Below, in pieces: positions 19,155-27,971 of a stretch of DNA of 58,742 nt. A program made the position numbers and the translations under genes. The stretch's first letter is position 1. Every line of letters starts with the position of its first letter. The DNA is taken from positions 378,494 through 437,235 of the forward strand of contig NZ_AJYD02000013.1 of NCBI RefSeq assembly GCF_000286835.2. The letters are read 5' to 3'. Origin of the DNA: Enterovibrio norvegicus FF-33 (GTDB lineage: Bacteria; Pseudomonadota; Gammaproteobacteria; Enterobacterales; Vibrionaceae). A model generated the notes under the pieces. That model worked only from the letters and a program-made list of their open reading frames with translations. It had not been told where the DNA came from and made no database searches.

Positions 19155-19967
19155 TTACCAGCCTTTCACTGCACCACCGTCAAAGATGTCCATCGCAGCA
19201 CTGAATACCGCATCTGACTGGTAAGCTTGAACGAACTGCTGAACGTTCTGCGCTTTCACATTGTCTGCACGAGCCACAATCAGGTTCACGTACGGAGATT
19301 CTTTGTCTTCAACGAATACACCGTCTTTTTCTTGTGAAAGACCAATAGTCGCTGCATACGTGCTGTTGATGATTGCTAGGGTCACGTCGTCCAGTGAGCG
19401 TGGAAGTTGCGCCGCTTCTAGCTCAACAATATCCAAGTTCTTTGGGTTGCCTACGATATCCAGTACCGTTGCTTGAAGGCCTACGCCCTCTTTCAACGTC
19501 AGCAAGCCTTGCTCTTCAAGAAGAATCAAAGAACGGCCTAGGTTTGTTGGGTCATTGGGTACCGCGATTTGTGCGCCGTCTTGGATTTGTTCAACAGACG
19601 TCACTGTGTTTGAGTAACCCGCAATTGGGTAAACCAAGGTGTTACCTGCAATAGTGAATTTGTAACCACGGTCGCTGATCTGCTGGTCCAAGTATGGCTT
19701 GTGCTGGAAAGCATTGGCATCAATGGCGCCTTCTTCCAGTGCTGCATTCGGCGAAACGTAATCCGTAAACGTCACCAGCTCCACGTCTAAGTCATATTTT
19801 TCTTTTGCCACTTTTGCTGCGATTTCGGCAACTTGCTCTTCTGCACCCGCCATCACACCGATTTTCACTTTGGTCAGATCGACCGCTTTTTCTTCACCGC
19901 AGCCGGTAAGTACTAGTGCTGACGCTAAACCTAGAGCGGTGGCGATTTTTTTAAGATTGAAAGTCAT
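19155..19967 (-). CDS. metQ: D/L-methionine-binding lipoprotein MetQ
   Basis: In this 270-aa lipoprotein the signal peptide ends in the lipobox LTGC (about residues 19-23). The NlpA/MetQ fold follows: KIGVMAGAEEQVAEIA, FTDYVSPNAALEEGAIDANAFQHKPYLD (family core, here only DANAFQH) and NDPTNLGRSL. It captures methionine in the periplasm for MetNI. AGGAG lies before the ATG. It is the last gene of metNIQ. Confidence 0.95.
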   Translation of the reverse strand: MTFNLKKIATALGLASALVLTGCGEEKAVDLTKVKIGVMAGAEEQVAEIAAKVAKEKYDLDVELVTFTDYVSPNAALEEGAIDANAFQHKPYLDQQISDRGYKFTIAGNTLVYPIAGYSNTVTSVEQIQDGAQIAVPNDPTNLGRSLILLEEQGLLTLKEGVGLQATVLDIVGNPKNLDIVELEAAQLPRSLDDVTLAIINSTYAATIGLSQEKDGVFVEDKESPYVNLIVARADNVKAQNVQQFVQAYQSDAVFSAAMDIFDGGAVKGW

Positions 19968-20017
19968 TTGCGCATCTCCTATGAGCTTAAATTTCCATTA
20001 TTTTTGATTTTCTATAT

Positions 20018-20710
20018 TTATCTGTGGTCGACCCGTTTTACGAAGTAATCACCGGCCGATTGAATCATTTGCACCAGTATGACGAGCATGACAATGGTGA
20101 TCATCATGACGGTGCCATCAAAGCGTTGGTATCCGTAGCGAATGCCGACATCGCCCAGGCCACCGCCGCCAACGGCTCCCGCCATCGCGGAATAGCTCAC
20201 CAGCGTGACCAAGGTGATCGTTACGCTGTTCACGATGCCAGGCAGGGCTTCTGGTAACAAAACCTTACGGATGATTTGCAGCGGTGTGGCACCCATTGCT
20301 TGCGCCGCTTCAACAAGACCTGAAGGCACTTCGATGAGCGCCCCTTCAACAAGGCGAGCAATGAAAGGAATAGCGCCAACAATCAAAGGCACGATGGCTG
20401 CGGCTGTGCCGATCGAGCTACCCACCACAAGGCGAGTAAACGGAATGATGGCAACCAGCAAAATGATGAAGGGGATAGAGCGACCAATGTTCACTATGGC
20501 CCCTAAGCTGCGATTAAGTAGCTTGTTTTCCAGCAAACCACGTGGTTTGGACAGATGAAGCAAGACACCTAAAGGAATACCAAACACAAAGCCGATGAAA
20601 CCAGAGACAAACACCATGGTGAGGGTTTGGCCGAGCGCATCAATCAATAAGCCTACAAGTCGTTCGTTTTCCGCGAACCAGCCAGAAATGGCAGCAATAT
20701 TAAGCGACAT
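20018..20710 (-). CDS. metI: Methionine ABC transporter permease MetI
   Basis: This 230-aa permease has five membrane spans and the BPD motif near [25 protein letters not shown], where the coupling helix meets MetN. The ATG at 20710 sits inside the 3' end of metN (11-bp overlap) with GAGG upstream; a TTG six bases earlier is possible. It works with MetN and MetQ to import methionine. Confidence 0.95.
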   Translation of the reverse strand: MSLNIAAISGWFAENERLVGLLIDALGQTLTMVFVSGFIGFVFGIPLGVLLHLSKPRGLLENKLLNRSLGAIVNIGRSIPFIILLVAIIPFTRLVVGSSIGTAAAIVPLIVGAIPFIARLVEGALIEVPSGLVEAAQAMGATPLQIIRKVLLPEALPGIVNSVTITLVTLVSYSAMAGAVGGGGLGDVGIRYGYQRFDGTVMMITIVMLVILVQMIQSAGDYFVKRVDHR

Positions 20711-21734
20711 AACCAAGCACCTCGATGTTGACGTTGTGTTCTTTTAAGTATTCCAATGCGCGTGTGACATCTGGTGCATCACCGAAAAATTCTGCCAGCA
20801 TGAGGCCGAATTTCACGCCGCCGGCGTAATCCATGTCTGCACTTAGGATGCTCACATCGATATTGAATTTGCGCGAAACTTGACTCACCAATGGGGCATC
20901 CACGCTGGTGCCAGTAAATTCAAGACGTACCAAGGGCGGCAGTGAGCCGGTGTTTTCAACTTGCAGACGCGCTGCGTAATCTTGAGGAATCGACAGGTTT
21001 AGGGTGGCGCGAATAAAGTCGCGAGCAAGCTCGGTTTTTGGATGGGCGAAAATATCGCCGACCGTGCCTTTTTCTACCAATTTTCCGTCACCGATAATTG
21101 CCACTTCATGACAGATGCGCTTTACCACATCCATTTCATGGGTGATCAGCAAGATAGTTAAACCTAACTTTTGATTAATCGTTTGCAGCAGATTTAAAAT
21201 TGAATGGGTGGTGGCAGGGTCCAAGGCGCTGGTCGCCTCGTCGCATAGCAGGACTTTTGGGTCACTGGCGAGTGCGCGCGCAATCGCCACGCGTTGCTTT
21301 TGACCGCCGCTCAGATTCGCAGGATAAGTATCGTGCTTGTCTTCAAGGCCGACCAGTTCGAGTAGCTCGGTCACTTTCTTTGGGATATTTGCCTGTTCTT
21401 TGCCAGCTAATTCGAGTGGCAACGCCACGTTATCAAATACAGTGCGGGAAGAGAGCAAATTAAAGTGCTGGAAGATCATGCCGATCTTTTGGCGTTCTCG
21501 CGTCAGTTCTGACGCTGAAAGGCGGGTGAGTTCAACACCATCGACGCTCACACTCCCGCTTGTTGGGCGTTCCAACAAGTTAACAATACGAATCAAGGTG
21601 CTTTTACCTGCGCCAGATGCGCCGATAACCCCAAAAATTCTGCCCTGTGGAATGTGAAGGTCAATATCACGCAAAGCATGAATTGTTTTCACGCCCTGCT
21701 TGAATTCTTTATTAACCTGACTAATTTCGATCAT
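20700..21734 (-). CDS. metN: Methionine ABC transporter ATP-binding protein MetN
   Basis: This 344-aa protein has Walker [11 protein letters not shown]-loop IFQHFNLL, signature LSGGQKQR, Walker [14 protein letters not shown] and H-loop LLITHEMD. The C-terminal ACT-like NIL domain (about residues 260-340) binds methionine and inhibits transport in the E. coli protein. ATG 21734 has AGGA upstream; the longer frame to 21845 has none. A MetJ-type box lies upstream. Confidence 0.95.
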   Translation of the reverse strand: MIEISQVNKEFKQGVKTIHALRDIDLHIPQGRIFGVIGASGAGKSTLIRIVNLLERPTSGSVSVDGVELTRLSASELTRERQKIGMIFQHFNLLSSRTVFDNVALPLELAGKEQANIPKKVTELLELVGLEDKHDTYPANLSGGQKQRVAIARALASDPKVLLCDEATSALDPATTHSILNLLQTINQKLGLTILLITHEMDVVKRICHEVAIIGDGKLVEKGTVGDIFAHPKTELARDFIRATLNLSIPQDYAARLQVENTGSLPPLVRLEFTGTSVDAPLVSQVSRKFNIDVSILSADMDYAGGVKFGLMLAEFFGDAPDVTRALEYLKEHNVNIEVLGYVA

Positions 21735-21854
21735 AATCCATCCTGGACAAAATTGTGTTAAATAATCGTTAAAATGTAGTGATAATCGTTGCTTTTGTTC
21801 TTCACTCTGGAATTTGATGCTATTTATAGTCGAACGACAAGTCAATAGATATTT

Positions 21855-21878
21855 TTACGGCTAGACGTCTATACGTTT
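21855..21878 (-). promoter_or_regulatory. MetJ operator (met boxes) upstream of metNIQ
   Basis: A perfect met box AGACGTCT (21863-21870) is flanked by two weaker 8-bp units (TTACGGCT and ATACGTTT). Tandem 8-bp boxes are how the MetJ-SAM repressor binds, so metNIQ is expected to be repressed when methionine is plentiful. Confidence 0.8.
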
Positions 21879-22721
21879 ATTTGAGGTTTTTTTGACGTGT
21901 TTTGAGGGAAGTACAAAGACTGTGTTTTAAGAAATCTCAGTAAGGCAGGATGCTTACGGGGAAGCGCTCTATAGAAATACCCAAACCTGAACGGTTTGTA
22001 ATTAAATTTCTGTTGTTCGTGAACCAACTGCTTAGTTTTTGCACTGAAGCACGTTTCTAATGTCGATTTACACTAAGGTCTTTCGTCAATTCTATTCGCT
22101 TAATGAATATGGTCCTACTCGACTCTTCCGCACGCAACATACTTCAAAACCGTTGATATGTTCTCGCTCGCCTTGCGTTGAGGGCATTATCGCCATCGGA
22201 AAAATCGGGTTGTGGAACGTCATTGTTTGCAGCATCGTTTTCAGGATATTGCGTTTCCAATGGCTTGGGTCGTCAAGGTGACTTTGAGGGTCATTGATGC
22301 GTTGATTTGCCGATATATGGTGACATTTAAAGATGCGTTAAGTTAACGCGAAAACGTTTTTTGTTTCGCCAAAAAACACGACGACATGCCTTCCTGTGGG
22401 AAGGCATTTTCGTCTCTACCAAAAAATGTAAACACAACGCGCAGGGATAAGGTTGACGCGGCGTAGCACGTCATTGGTCGCTCACAGAGCGTGTTATCTA
22501 TCATATGTTTATATTTCTAGTGATCATTGTTTGACCAACTTCAAACAACCTTGCCCTTTTACTACTTGCTGGTCGCGATAATAGGTAAAGTTATCGTAAC
22601 AAACCATTAACTCATCGGTGTGATTGATGAGTGTTGTGTTAGTAAGGCAGTACCTACTTTTTGATGTAAACCTTCAGTACTGCTAAACCTTTCGCCTTTC
22701 CCAAGCAAGGAGATAACTCTC
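21879..22721. other. 840-bp intergenic region, no convincing gene
   Basis: No frame here has a ribosome site or a recognisable product. Two structured elements are visible: GCGAAA...TTTCGC at about 22350-22371, and a terminator-like hairpin at 22386-22412. The palindrome GCGTTAAGTTAACGC lies just before them. They could end an unannotated small RNA. Confidence 0.4.
22386..22412 (+). terminator. Orphan terminator-like hairpin
   Basis: ATGCCTTCC/GGAAGGCAT with a 4-nt loop is followed by TTTTCGTCT. No coding gene ends near it, so it may be the 3' end of a small RNA. Confidence 0.5.
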
Positions 22722-23831
22722 ATGTACAAACGTCGTTCGTTTCTTGCCGCAACAGCAGTCGCACTGAGTGTGCTGCTATCTGGTTGTGGTGAAGAAAAGC
22801 AGGAAGCAAGTGCGCAGGCTCAGCCAGCAGCACAAGAAAAAATCAGTTGGAAAATGGTAACGACTTGGCCGAAAAACTTCCCAGGGCTAGGTACAGGTGC
22901 AAATAACCTTGCTGAGCTAATCACCGAGATGAGTGATGGGCGTTTGGACGTGAAAGTATACGGTGCAGGGGAACTTGTTGGCGCACTGGATGTGTTTGAT
23001 GCGGTATCTCGCGGCACAGCAGAAATGGGTCACGGTGCAGGTTACTACTGGAAAGGCAAAGCGCCTGCAGGACAGTTCTTTGCAGCGGTTCCTTTTGGCC
23101 TGACAGCACAAGAAATGAACGGTTGGATCTACAACGGTGGTGGTCTTGAGCTTTGGGCTGAAGCCTATGAACCTTTCGGTATCATCCCTATGCCTGCGGG
23201 TAACACCGGGGTGCAAATGGGGGGTTGGTTTAACAAGGAAATTAATACCATTGGCGATCTAGAAGGTCTAAAAATGCGTATTCCAGGCCTTGGCGGTGAA
23301 GTGTTGAAACGTGCGGGTGGTACACCAGTATTGCTGCCCGGTGGTGAGATATTCCCGTCACTGCAATCTGGCGCGATTGATGCGACTGAGTGGGTTGGCC
23401 CATACAATGATCTGGCCTTTGGTCTGCACAAAGCCGCAAAATACTACTACTACCCAGGTTGGCATGAGCCAGGTACAACGCTAGAAGCGCTGATCAACAA
23501 AGAAGCGTTTAATAGGCTACCTAAAGATCTTCAATCTATCGTTCTCGCCGCGACGCGCGTAGCGAATGCTGACATGTTGGCTGAGTTCACTGCCCGTAAC
23601 AACGCAGCATTGGAAAGCCTGATTGGTGAGCACAAAGTTGAACTTCGTCCTTACCCAGCGGAAGTGCTGAGTGAACTGCAAGTTTTGGCGGATCAAGTGG
23701 TTGCCGAGCAAGCTGAAGTGGATGAAGTGAGTAAAAAAGTGTACAACTCTTACAAATCATTCCGTGACCAAGCGATTGATTGGCATGCTATTTCTGAGCA
23801 AGCTATGTTGAATGCCCGTAATCCGCAATAA
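22722..23831 (+). CDS. TRAP transporter substrate-binding protein, 2-oxoacid type
   Basis: This 369-aa lipoprotein has a signal peptide with lipobox LSGC (about residues 18-22). The sequence TTWPKNFPGLGTGA, the QMGGWFNKEI and GLKMRIPGLGGEV segments and ATEWVGPYND resemble TakP, the 2-oxoacid-binding TRAP protein of Rhodobacter. The usual Arg that salt-bridges the carboxylate lies in the KMRIPG segment. AAGGAG precedes the ATG. It delivers ligand to the QM permease encoded next, after a hairpin at 23837. Confidence 0.9.
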   Translation: MYKRRSFLAATAVALSVLLSGCGEEKQEASAQAQPAAQEKISWKMVTTWPKNFPGLGTGANNLAELITEMSDGRLDVKVYGAGELVGALDVFDAVSRGTAEMGHGAGYYWKGKAPAGQFFAAVPFGLTAQEMNGWIYNGGGLELWAEAYEPFGIIPMPAGNTGVQMGGWFNKEINTIGDLEGLKMRIPGLGGEVLKRAGGTPVLLPGGEIFPSLQSGAIDATEWVGPYNDLAFGLHKAAKYYYYPGWHEPGTTLEALINKEAFNRLPKDLQSIVLAATRVANADMLAEFTARNNAALESLIGEHKVELRPYPAEVLSELQVLADQVVAEQAEVDEVSKKVYNSYKSFRDQAIDWHAISEQAMLNARNPQ

Positions 23832-23836
23832 CCTTT

Positions 23837-23867
23837 AAGAGGCTGTCTATGGCAGCCTCTTTTTCTT
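23837..23867 (+). terminator. Hairpin between TRAP P and QM genes
   Basis: AGAGGCTG/CAGCCTCT with a 7-nt loop is followed by TTTTTC. It probably lets only part of the transcription reach the permease genes, giving more binding protein than permease. Confidence 0.75.
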
Positions 23868-23905
23868 TTCCATTGAGCCCAACAGGCTGAAGTTAGAGTA
23901 GTAGT

Positions 23906-24472
23906 ATGGATACCGCCTCTCCTCGTCTTATTGCCCTCATTAAGGGCATTAATCGTTTTAGTGACTGGACAGGACGTTTTGTTTCTTGGTTCGTGTTAGC
24001 CATTGTGCTGATTACCTTTGTGGTCGTCGTTATGCGCTATTTGTTTAACTCGGGATCTGTTTTTCTGCAAGAATCCGTCCTTTATTTTCACAACTACGTC
24101 ATCATGCTTGGCGCTGCTTACGCGCTGTTAAAAGGCGCCCATGTTCGCGTTGATATTTTTTATCGCCCCGCGTCTGAAAAGAAAAAAGCCTGGGTCGACC
24201 TGCTTGGCTTTTTGTTCTTATTACTTCCGACATGCGTGTTCATTTTCTATATCGCATGGGATTACGTAGCGGCCTCATGGCACGTCATGGAAGGCTCGCA
24301 AGAAGCGGGTGGCGTTGATGCCAAATACCTTTTTAAAACCAGTATTTTATTGATGCCTGCTTTGATGATTTTACAAGGTATTGCTGAAGCCCTTAAATCA
24401 GTGCTCACGATTACTGGGCATCAAGACATTGCTAAACAACTCGAAGACCACGACGAGGAGCACGCGTTATGA
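23906..24472 (+). CDS. TRAP transporter small permease (DctQ type)
   Basis: This 188-aa protein has four membrane spans (about residues 22-45, 60-80, 100-122 and 142-162), the layout of DctQ subunits. The segment VVVMRYLFNSGSVFLQE is typical. It couples to the large DctM subunit, whose start overlaps its stop (ATGA). Sodium gradients drive such carriers. Confidence 0.9.
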   Translation: MDTASPRLIALIKGINRFSDWTGRFVSWFVLAIVLITFVVVVMRYLFNSGSVFLQESVLYFHNYVIMLGAAYALLKGAHVRVDIFYRPASEKKKAWVDLLGFLFLLLPTCVFIFYIAWDYVAASWHVMEGSQEAGGVDAKYLFKTSILLMPALMILQGIAEALKSVLTITGHQDIAKQLEDHDEEHAL

Positions 24473-25848
24473 GTGAATTCCTCGCTTTATTTCTTTTTCT
24501 GTTTACCTTTGGCGTCCTCCTTGTGGGTTATCCCGTCGCGTTTACGCTTGGCGGTTCTGCGCTCTTGTTCGCGTTTATTGGGACAGTCACGGGTACGTTT
24601 GATCCTGCTTTTTTAGAAGCGATACCCAACCGTATTCAAGGCACCTTGGCCAATGAGTTGCTTGTTGCGATTCCGTTGTTCGTTTTTATGGGGGTCATGC
24701 TAGAGAAATCTCGCATTGCCGAAGACTTGCTGGACACCATGGGACAAGTGTTCGGGGGCTTGGCGGGTGGTTTAGGTATTTCCGTGACGATCGTTGGGAT
24801 GCTGCTTGCCGCCAGTACCGGTATTGTGGGCGCAACCGTGGTCACCATGGGTCTGCTCTCGTTGCCATCGATGATGAAACGCGGTTATTGCCCCAAGCTG
24901 TCAACGGGCATTATTTGCGCCTCGGGAACGCTGGGACAAATCATTCCACCCTCAATTGTTTTGGTATTGCTGGGGGATGTCATTTCCTCTGCGTATCAAC
25001 AAGCGCAACTAGACCAAGGGATTTTTTCGCCAGACAGCGTCACTGTTGGTGATTTGTTCTTGGGCGCGCTGATCCCAGGCTTCATGCTGGTGGGTATGTA
25101 CATTCTTTACCTCATTTTCGTTGCCATTACGCAACCTGAGCGTGTGCCGCCGATCCCAGTGGAAGAGCGCAAAGTGAGCAAAGAGCTTTGGATGCAGGTG
25201 TTGACCGTATTGTTCCCACCTGTGATGTTGATTGTTCTGGTGTTGGGTTCAATCTTAGGCGGCGTAGCAACGCCGACAGAAGCCGCGTCTGTCGGCTCTG
25301 TGGGTGCAATCATTTTGGCAATGAGCAAGGGCATGTTTAACCTGTCAATACTTCGTCATGTGCTGCGTAGCACCACTGAAGTGACGGCGATGGTGTTCTT
25401 GATCCTCATTGGTGCGTCACTCTTTGCTTTGGTATTTCGTGGTTTTGGTGGCGATGACATTGTTAGAGACTTTCTGACAAGCCTGCCTGGTGGCGTATTT
25501 GGCGCGATGGCACTGGTGATGTTGGTGTTGTTCTTATTGGGCTTCTTCCTCGATTTTATCGAGATCACTTTTGTGGTTGTTCCGATTGTAGCGCCGATTC
25601 TGCTGACCATGGGTGTTGACCCTGTGTGGCTGGGTATCATGATTGCCTTGAATCTGCAGACGTCATTTCTCACCCCGCCGTTTGGTTTCTCGTTGTTCTA
25701 CCTGAGAGGTGTTGCGCCTGATTCCATATCAACGTCTGATATTTATCGTGGCGTTGTACCATTCATATTCATTCAGCTTCTAATGCTGGGCTTGCTTGCC
25801 TATTGGCCAACGCTCGCGACATGGCTGCCTGAATTGGTATACGGATAA
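24469..25848 (+). CDS. TRAP transporter large permease (DctM type)
   Basis: This 459-aa protein has about twelve to thirteen spans. DctM landmarks are VAIPLFVFMGVMLEKS, a GIVGATVVTMGLLSLP segment, CASGTLGQIIPPSIVLV and LNLQTSFLTPPFGFSLFYLRG, of which the two hairpin tips IIPPS and TPPFG are the clearest. It forms the transport channel with DctQ. The PPFG and IPPS loops and the binding protein type suggest uptake of 2-oxoacids or related carboxylates. Confidence 0.93.
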   Translation: MSEFLALFLFLFTFGVLLVGYPVAFTLGGSALLFAFIGTVTGTFDPAFLEAIPNRIQGTLANELLVAIPLFVFMGVMLEKSRIAEDLLDTMGQVFGGLAGGLGISVTIVGMLLAASTGIVGATVVTMGLLSLPSMMKRGYCPKLSTGIICASGTLGQIIPPSIVLVLLGDVISSAYQQAQLDQGIFSPDSVTVGDLFLGALIPGFMLVGMYILYLIFVAITQPERVPPIPVEERKVSKELWMQVLTVLFPPVMLIVLVLGSILGGVATPTEAASVGSVGAIILAMSKGMFNLSILRHVLRSTTEVTAMVFLILIGASLFALVFRGFGGDDIVRDFLTSLPGGVFGAMALVMLVLFLLGFFLDFIEITFVVVPIVAPILLTMGVDPVWLGIMIALNLQTSFLTPPFGFSLFYLRGVAPDSISTSDIYRGVVPFIFIQLLMLGLLAYWPTLATWLPELVYG

Positions 25849-25860
25849 ATTTTGATGAGT

Positions 25861-25889
25861 TTAAAGCCTCTTTTGGGAGGCTTTTTTTG
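25861..25889 (+). terminator. Terminator of the TRAP operon
   Basis: AAAGCCTC/GAGGCTTT with a TTTTG loop and a run of seven T. Confidence 0.85.
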
Positions 25890-25969
25890 TCTCATTAATT
25901 ACACTTGACGAAATGACCCTGCTCAGTTTCTACTAAGCGACTTTTTGTTTGCTTTTGTCTGGAGATAAC

Positions 25970-26602
25970 GTGACATCTGCTGTTGATATCGCCATGTTAG
26001 CGGTGTTTATTCCCACATTTTTCTTTGTTTCAGTGACCCCTGGAATGTGTATGACTTTTGCCATGACGCTCGGCATGAGTATTGGCGTAAGAAAAAGTCT
26101 GCATATGATGTGGGGTGAGCTGATTGGCGTTGGGCTGGTCTCTTTGGCGTCAGTGGTCGGTGTCGCTGCGATCATGCTCAATTATCCGAGCTTGTTCATG
26201 GTGCTCAAGTACGTTGGTGGTGCCTACTTGTTTTATCTGGGCATTCAGATGTGGCTATCTCGCGGAAAAATGGCCATTCCAGATGACTTATCAGTGAATG
26301 GAAATACCTCTCCACTATCGTTGGCAACGCAAGGGTTTGTGACTGCTATTGCCAACCCTAAAGGCTGGGCATTTATGGTGTCCTTGCTGCCACCATTTAT
26401 TAACCCTCAAGCTGCACTTCCTCCTCAGCTAGCTGTGTTGATCGGCATAATCTTGATGACAGAGTTTAGCTGTTTGATGTTGTATGCGAGTGGTGGGCGC
26501 ACGTTACGCCATTTCCTACAAAAAAGTGGGAATGTGCGGATGATGAACCGTATTGCAGGTACATTAATGATGGCTGTCGGTGTTTGGTTGGCGGTTGGTT
26601 AG
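25970..26602 (+). CDS. LysE/RhtB family amino-acid exporter
   Basis: This 210-aa protein has six predicted spans. The family start FFFVSVTPGMCMTFAMTLGMSIG is seen through its core SVTPGMCM; the motif AIANPKGWAFMVSLLPPFI (core NPKGW) is diagnostic for the LysE/RhtB group that exports amino acids or homoserine lactones. I chose GTG 25970 because GGAG lies five bases upstream; a TTG start at 25949 has no such site. The stop overlaps the end of the convergent HD-GYP gene by 4 bp. Confidence 0.88.
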   Translation: MTSAVDIAMLAVFIPTFFFVSVTPGMCMTFAMTLGMSIGVRKSLHMMWGELIGVGLVSLASVVGVAAIMLNYPSLFMVLKYVGGAYLFYLGIQMWLSRGKMAIPDDLSVNGNTSPLSLATQGFVTAIANPKGWAFMVSLLPPFINPQAALPPQLAVLIGIILMTEFSCLMLYASGGRTLRHFLQKSGNVRMMNRIAGTLMMAVGVWLAVG

Positions 26603-27702
26603 TCTTTGTAGGTGTCTGCAATTTTAATAAAATCGTTTTTCATATCAAACATCAAATCGACCAGCATGGGATCAAAATGGGTCCCCTTGCCTTCACGAAT
26701 GATTTCAAACGCTTCATCGTGCGACATGGCTGATTTGTAAACGCGTTTACTCACCAAAGCATCAAATACATCGGCAACAGCCATGAGTCGCGCACTGAGC
26801 GGAATGTCTTCTCCGATCAGACCTTGCGGATAGCCCGAACCATCCCATTTCTCGTGGTGCCCATAAGAAATTTCTTTTGCGGCACTCAAGAACGGATAAT
26901 GCGCGTCCACTTCTTTTTCCGCTTTTACGATGGCGTCATAACCCAGCTTGGCGTGGGTTTTCATTATCTCGAATTCTTCTGCTGTGAGTTTGCCCGGCTT
27001 GAGCAAGATAGCGTCAGGGATCCCTACCTTGCCAATGTCATGCAGCGGCGCGGTTTTAAACACCATGGTGATGTATTCTGCAGTCACAAGCTCCGGGTAT
27101 TTGCCTCGCAAATAGAGCTGGTCGGCCAAAATCTTCACATAGTATTGTGTACGTACGATGTGATTACCCGTTTCCTGATCGCGGGTTTCAGCAAGACTTG
27201 CCAATGCATTGATGGTGACATCTTGAATGACACTGAGCTCTTTCACCCGACGTTGAACTTCGGCTTCAAGGTATTCATTTTGATCGTGTAGAAAATCTTG
27301 GGATGCTTTGTTTTCTAGGTGGATCTTGATGCGAGCCATCGTGATGGGCGGACTTAATGGCTTTTTAATGTAGTCCGCAGCACCAACGGTAAAGCCAAAT
27401 TCTTGGTCTTCAGCTTTTGATTTTGAGGTGAGAAAAATCACGGGTATGTCGCATGCACTCTTTTTCGCTTTAATTTGGCGACACACTTCATAGCCATCCA
27501 TGCCAGGCATAACGACATCCAGCAGAATGAGATCGATAGAAAACTTCTCTACGATAGCTAGCGCAGTTTGGCCGTTCGTTGCTGCTTTTACTTCATAACT
27601 GTCTTTCAGCATTTCACTGACGAACACGAGATTCTCGGGCGTATCGTCAACGACCAGGATGGTTGCGCGTTTTTTCTGTTTGCTTTCCGGTGACTCCATC
27701 AA
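26599..27702 (-). CDS. HD-GYP response regulator (c-di-GMP phosphodiesterase type)
   Basis: In this 367-aa protein the N-terminal receiver domain (residues about 13-130) has acidic pocket D19-D20 and the phosphorylated Asp62 (LILLDVVMPG). A coiled linker follows, then an HD-GYP domain (about 165-345) with HDIGKVGIPD and DGSGYPQG. RpfG-like proteins of this build hydrolyse c-di-GMP when phosphorylated. It is divergent from the hybrid kinase at 27972, which is its probable partner. Confidence 0.93.
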   Translation of the reverse strand: MMESPESKQKKRATILVVDDTPENLVFVSEMLKDSYEVKAATNGQTALAIVEKFSIDLILLDVVMPGMDGYEVCRQIKAKKSACDIPVIFLTSKSKAEDQEFGFTVGAADYIKKPLSPPITMARIKIHLENKASQDFLHDQNEYLEAEVQRRVKELSVIQDVTINALASLAETRDQETGNHIVRTQYYVKILADQLYLRGKYPELVTAEYITMVFKTAPLHDIGKVGIPDAILLKPGKLTAEEFEIMKTHAKLGYDAIVKAEKEVDAHYPFLSAAKEISYGHHEKWDGSGYPQGLIGEDIPLSARLMAVADVFDALVSKRVYKSAMSHDEAFEIIREGKGTHFDPMLVDLMFDMKNDFIKIADTYKD

Positions 27703-27971
27703 CGGGATCCTGATTCACTTTTCACTAATTCAATCCTAGGTCTACTCTTAATAATGTTCCAACTATGAGTCGCATTAATTTAATTTGAGACATGCATTTA
27801 GCGTCAAAACGAGATGCTTGATGTACCAACGAAAGCCTTGTTGGTTTATTGGCAGCATGCGAATGATGTTTTTCGGCCCCAAAGGTAGGTGCCCGTTTTG
27901 ATTTCGACGCGGGCGGATTGCAATTCGACATAATGGAAATGTGCTGTTTGAGACAGCACTCTGCGGTGACT

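Noticed and set aside
22060-22281. 73-codon frame in the long gap before the TRAP genes
   Set aside because: It has no ribosome site, no recognisable composition or motif, and it lies in a region with non-coding structure.
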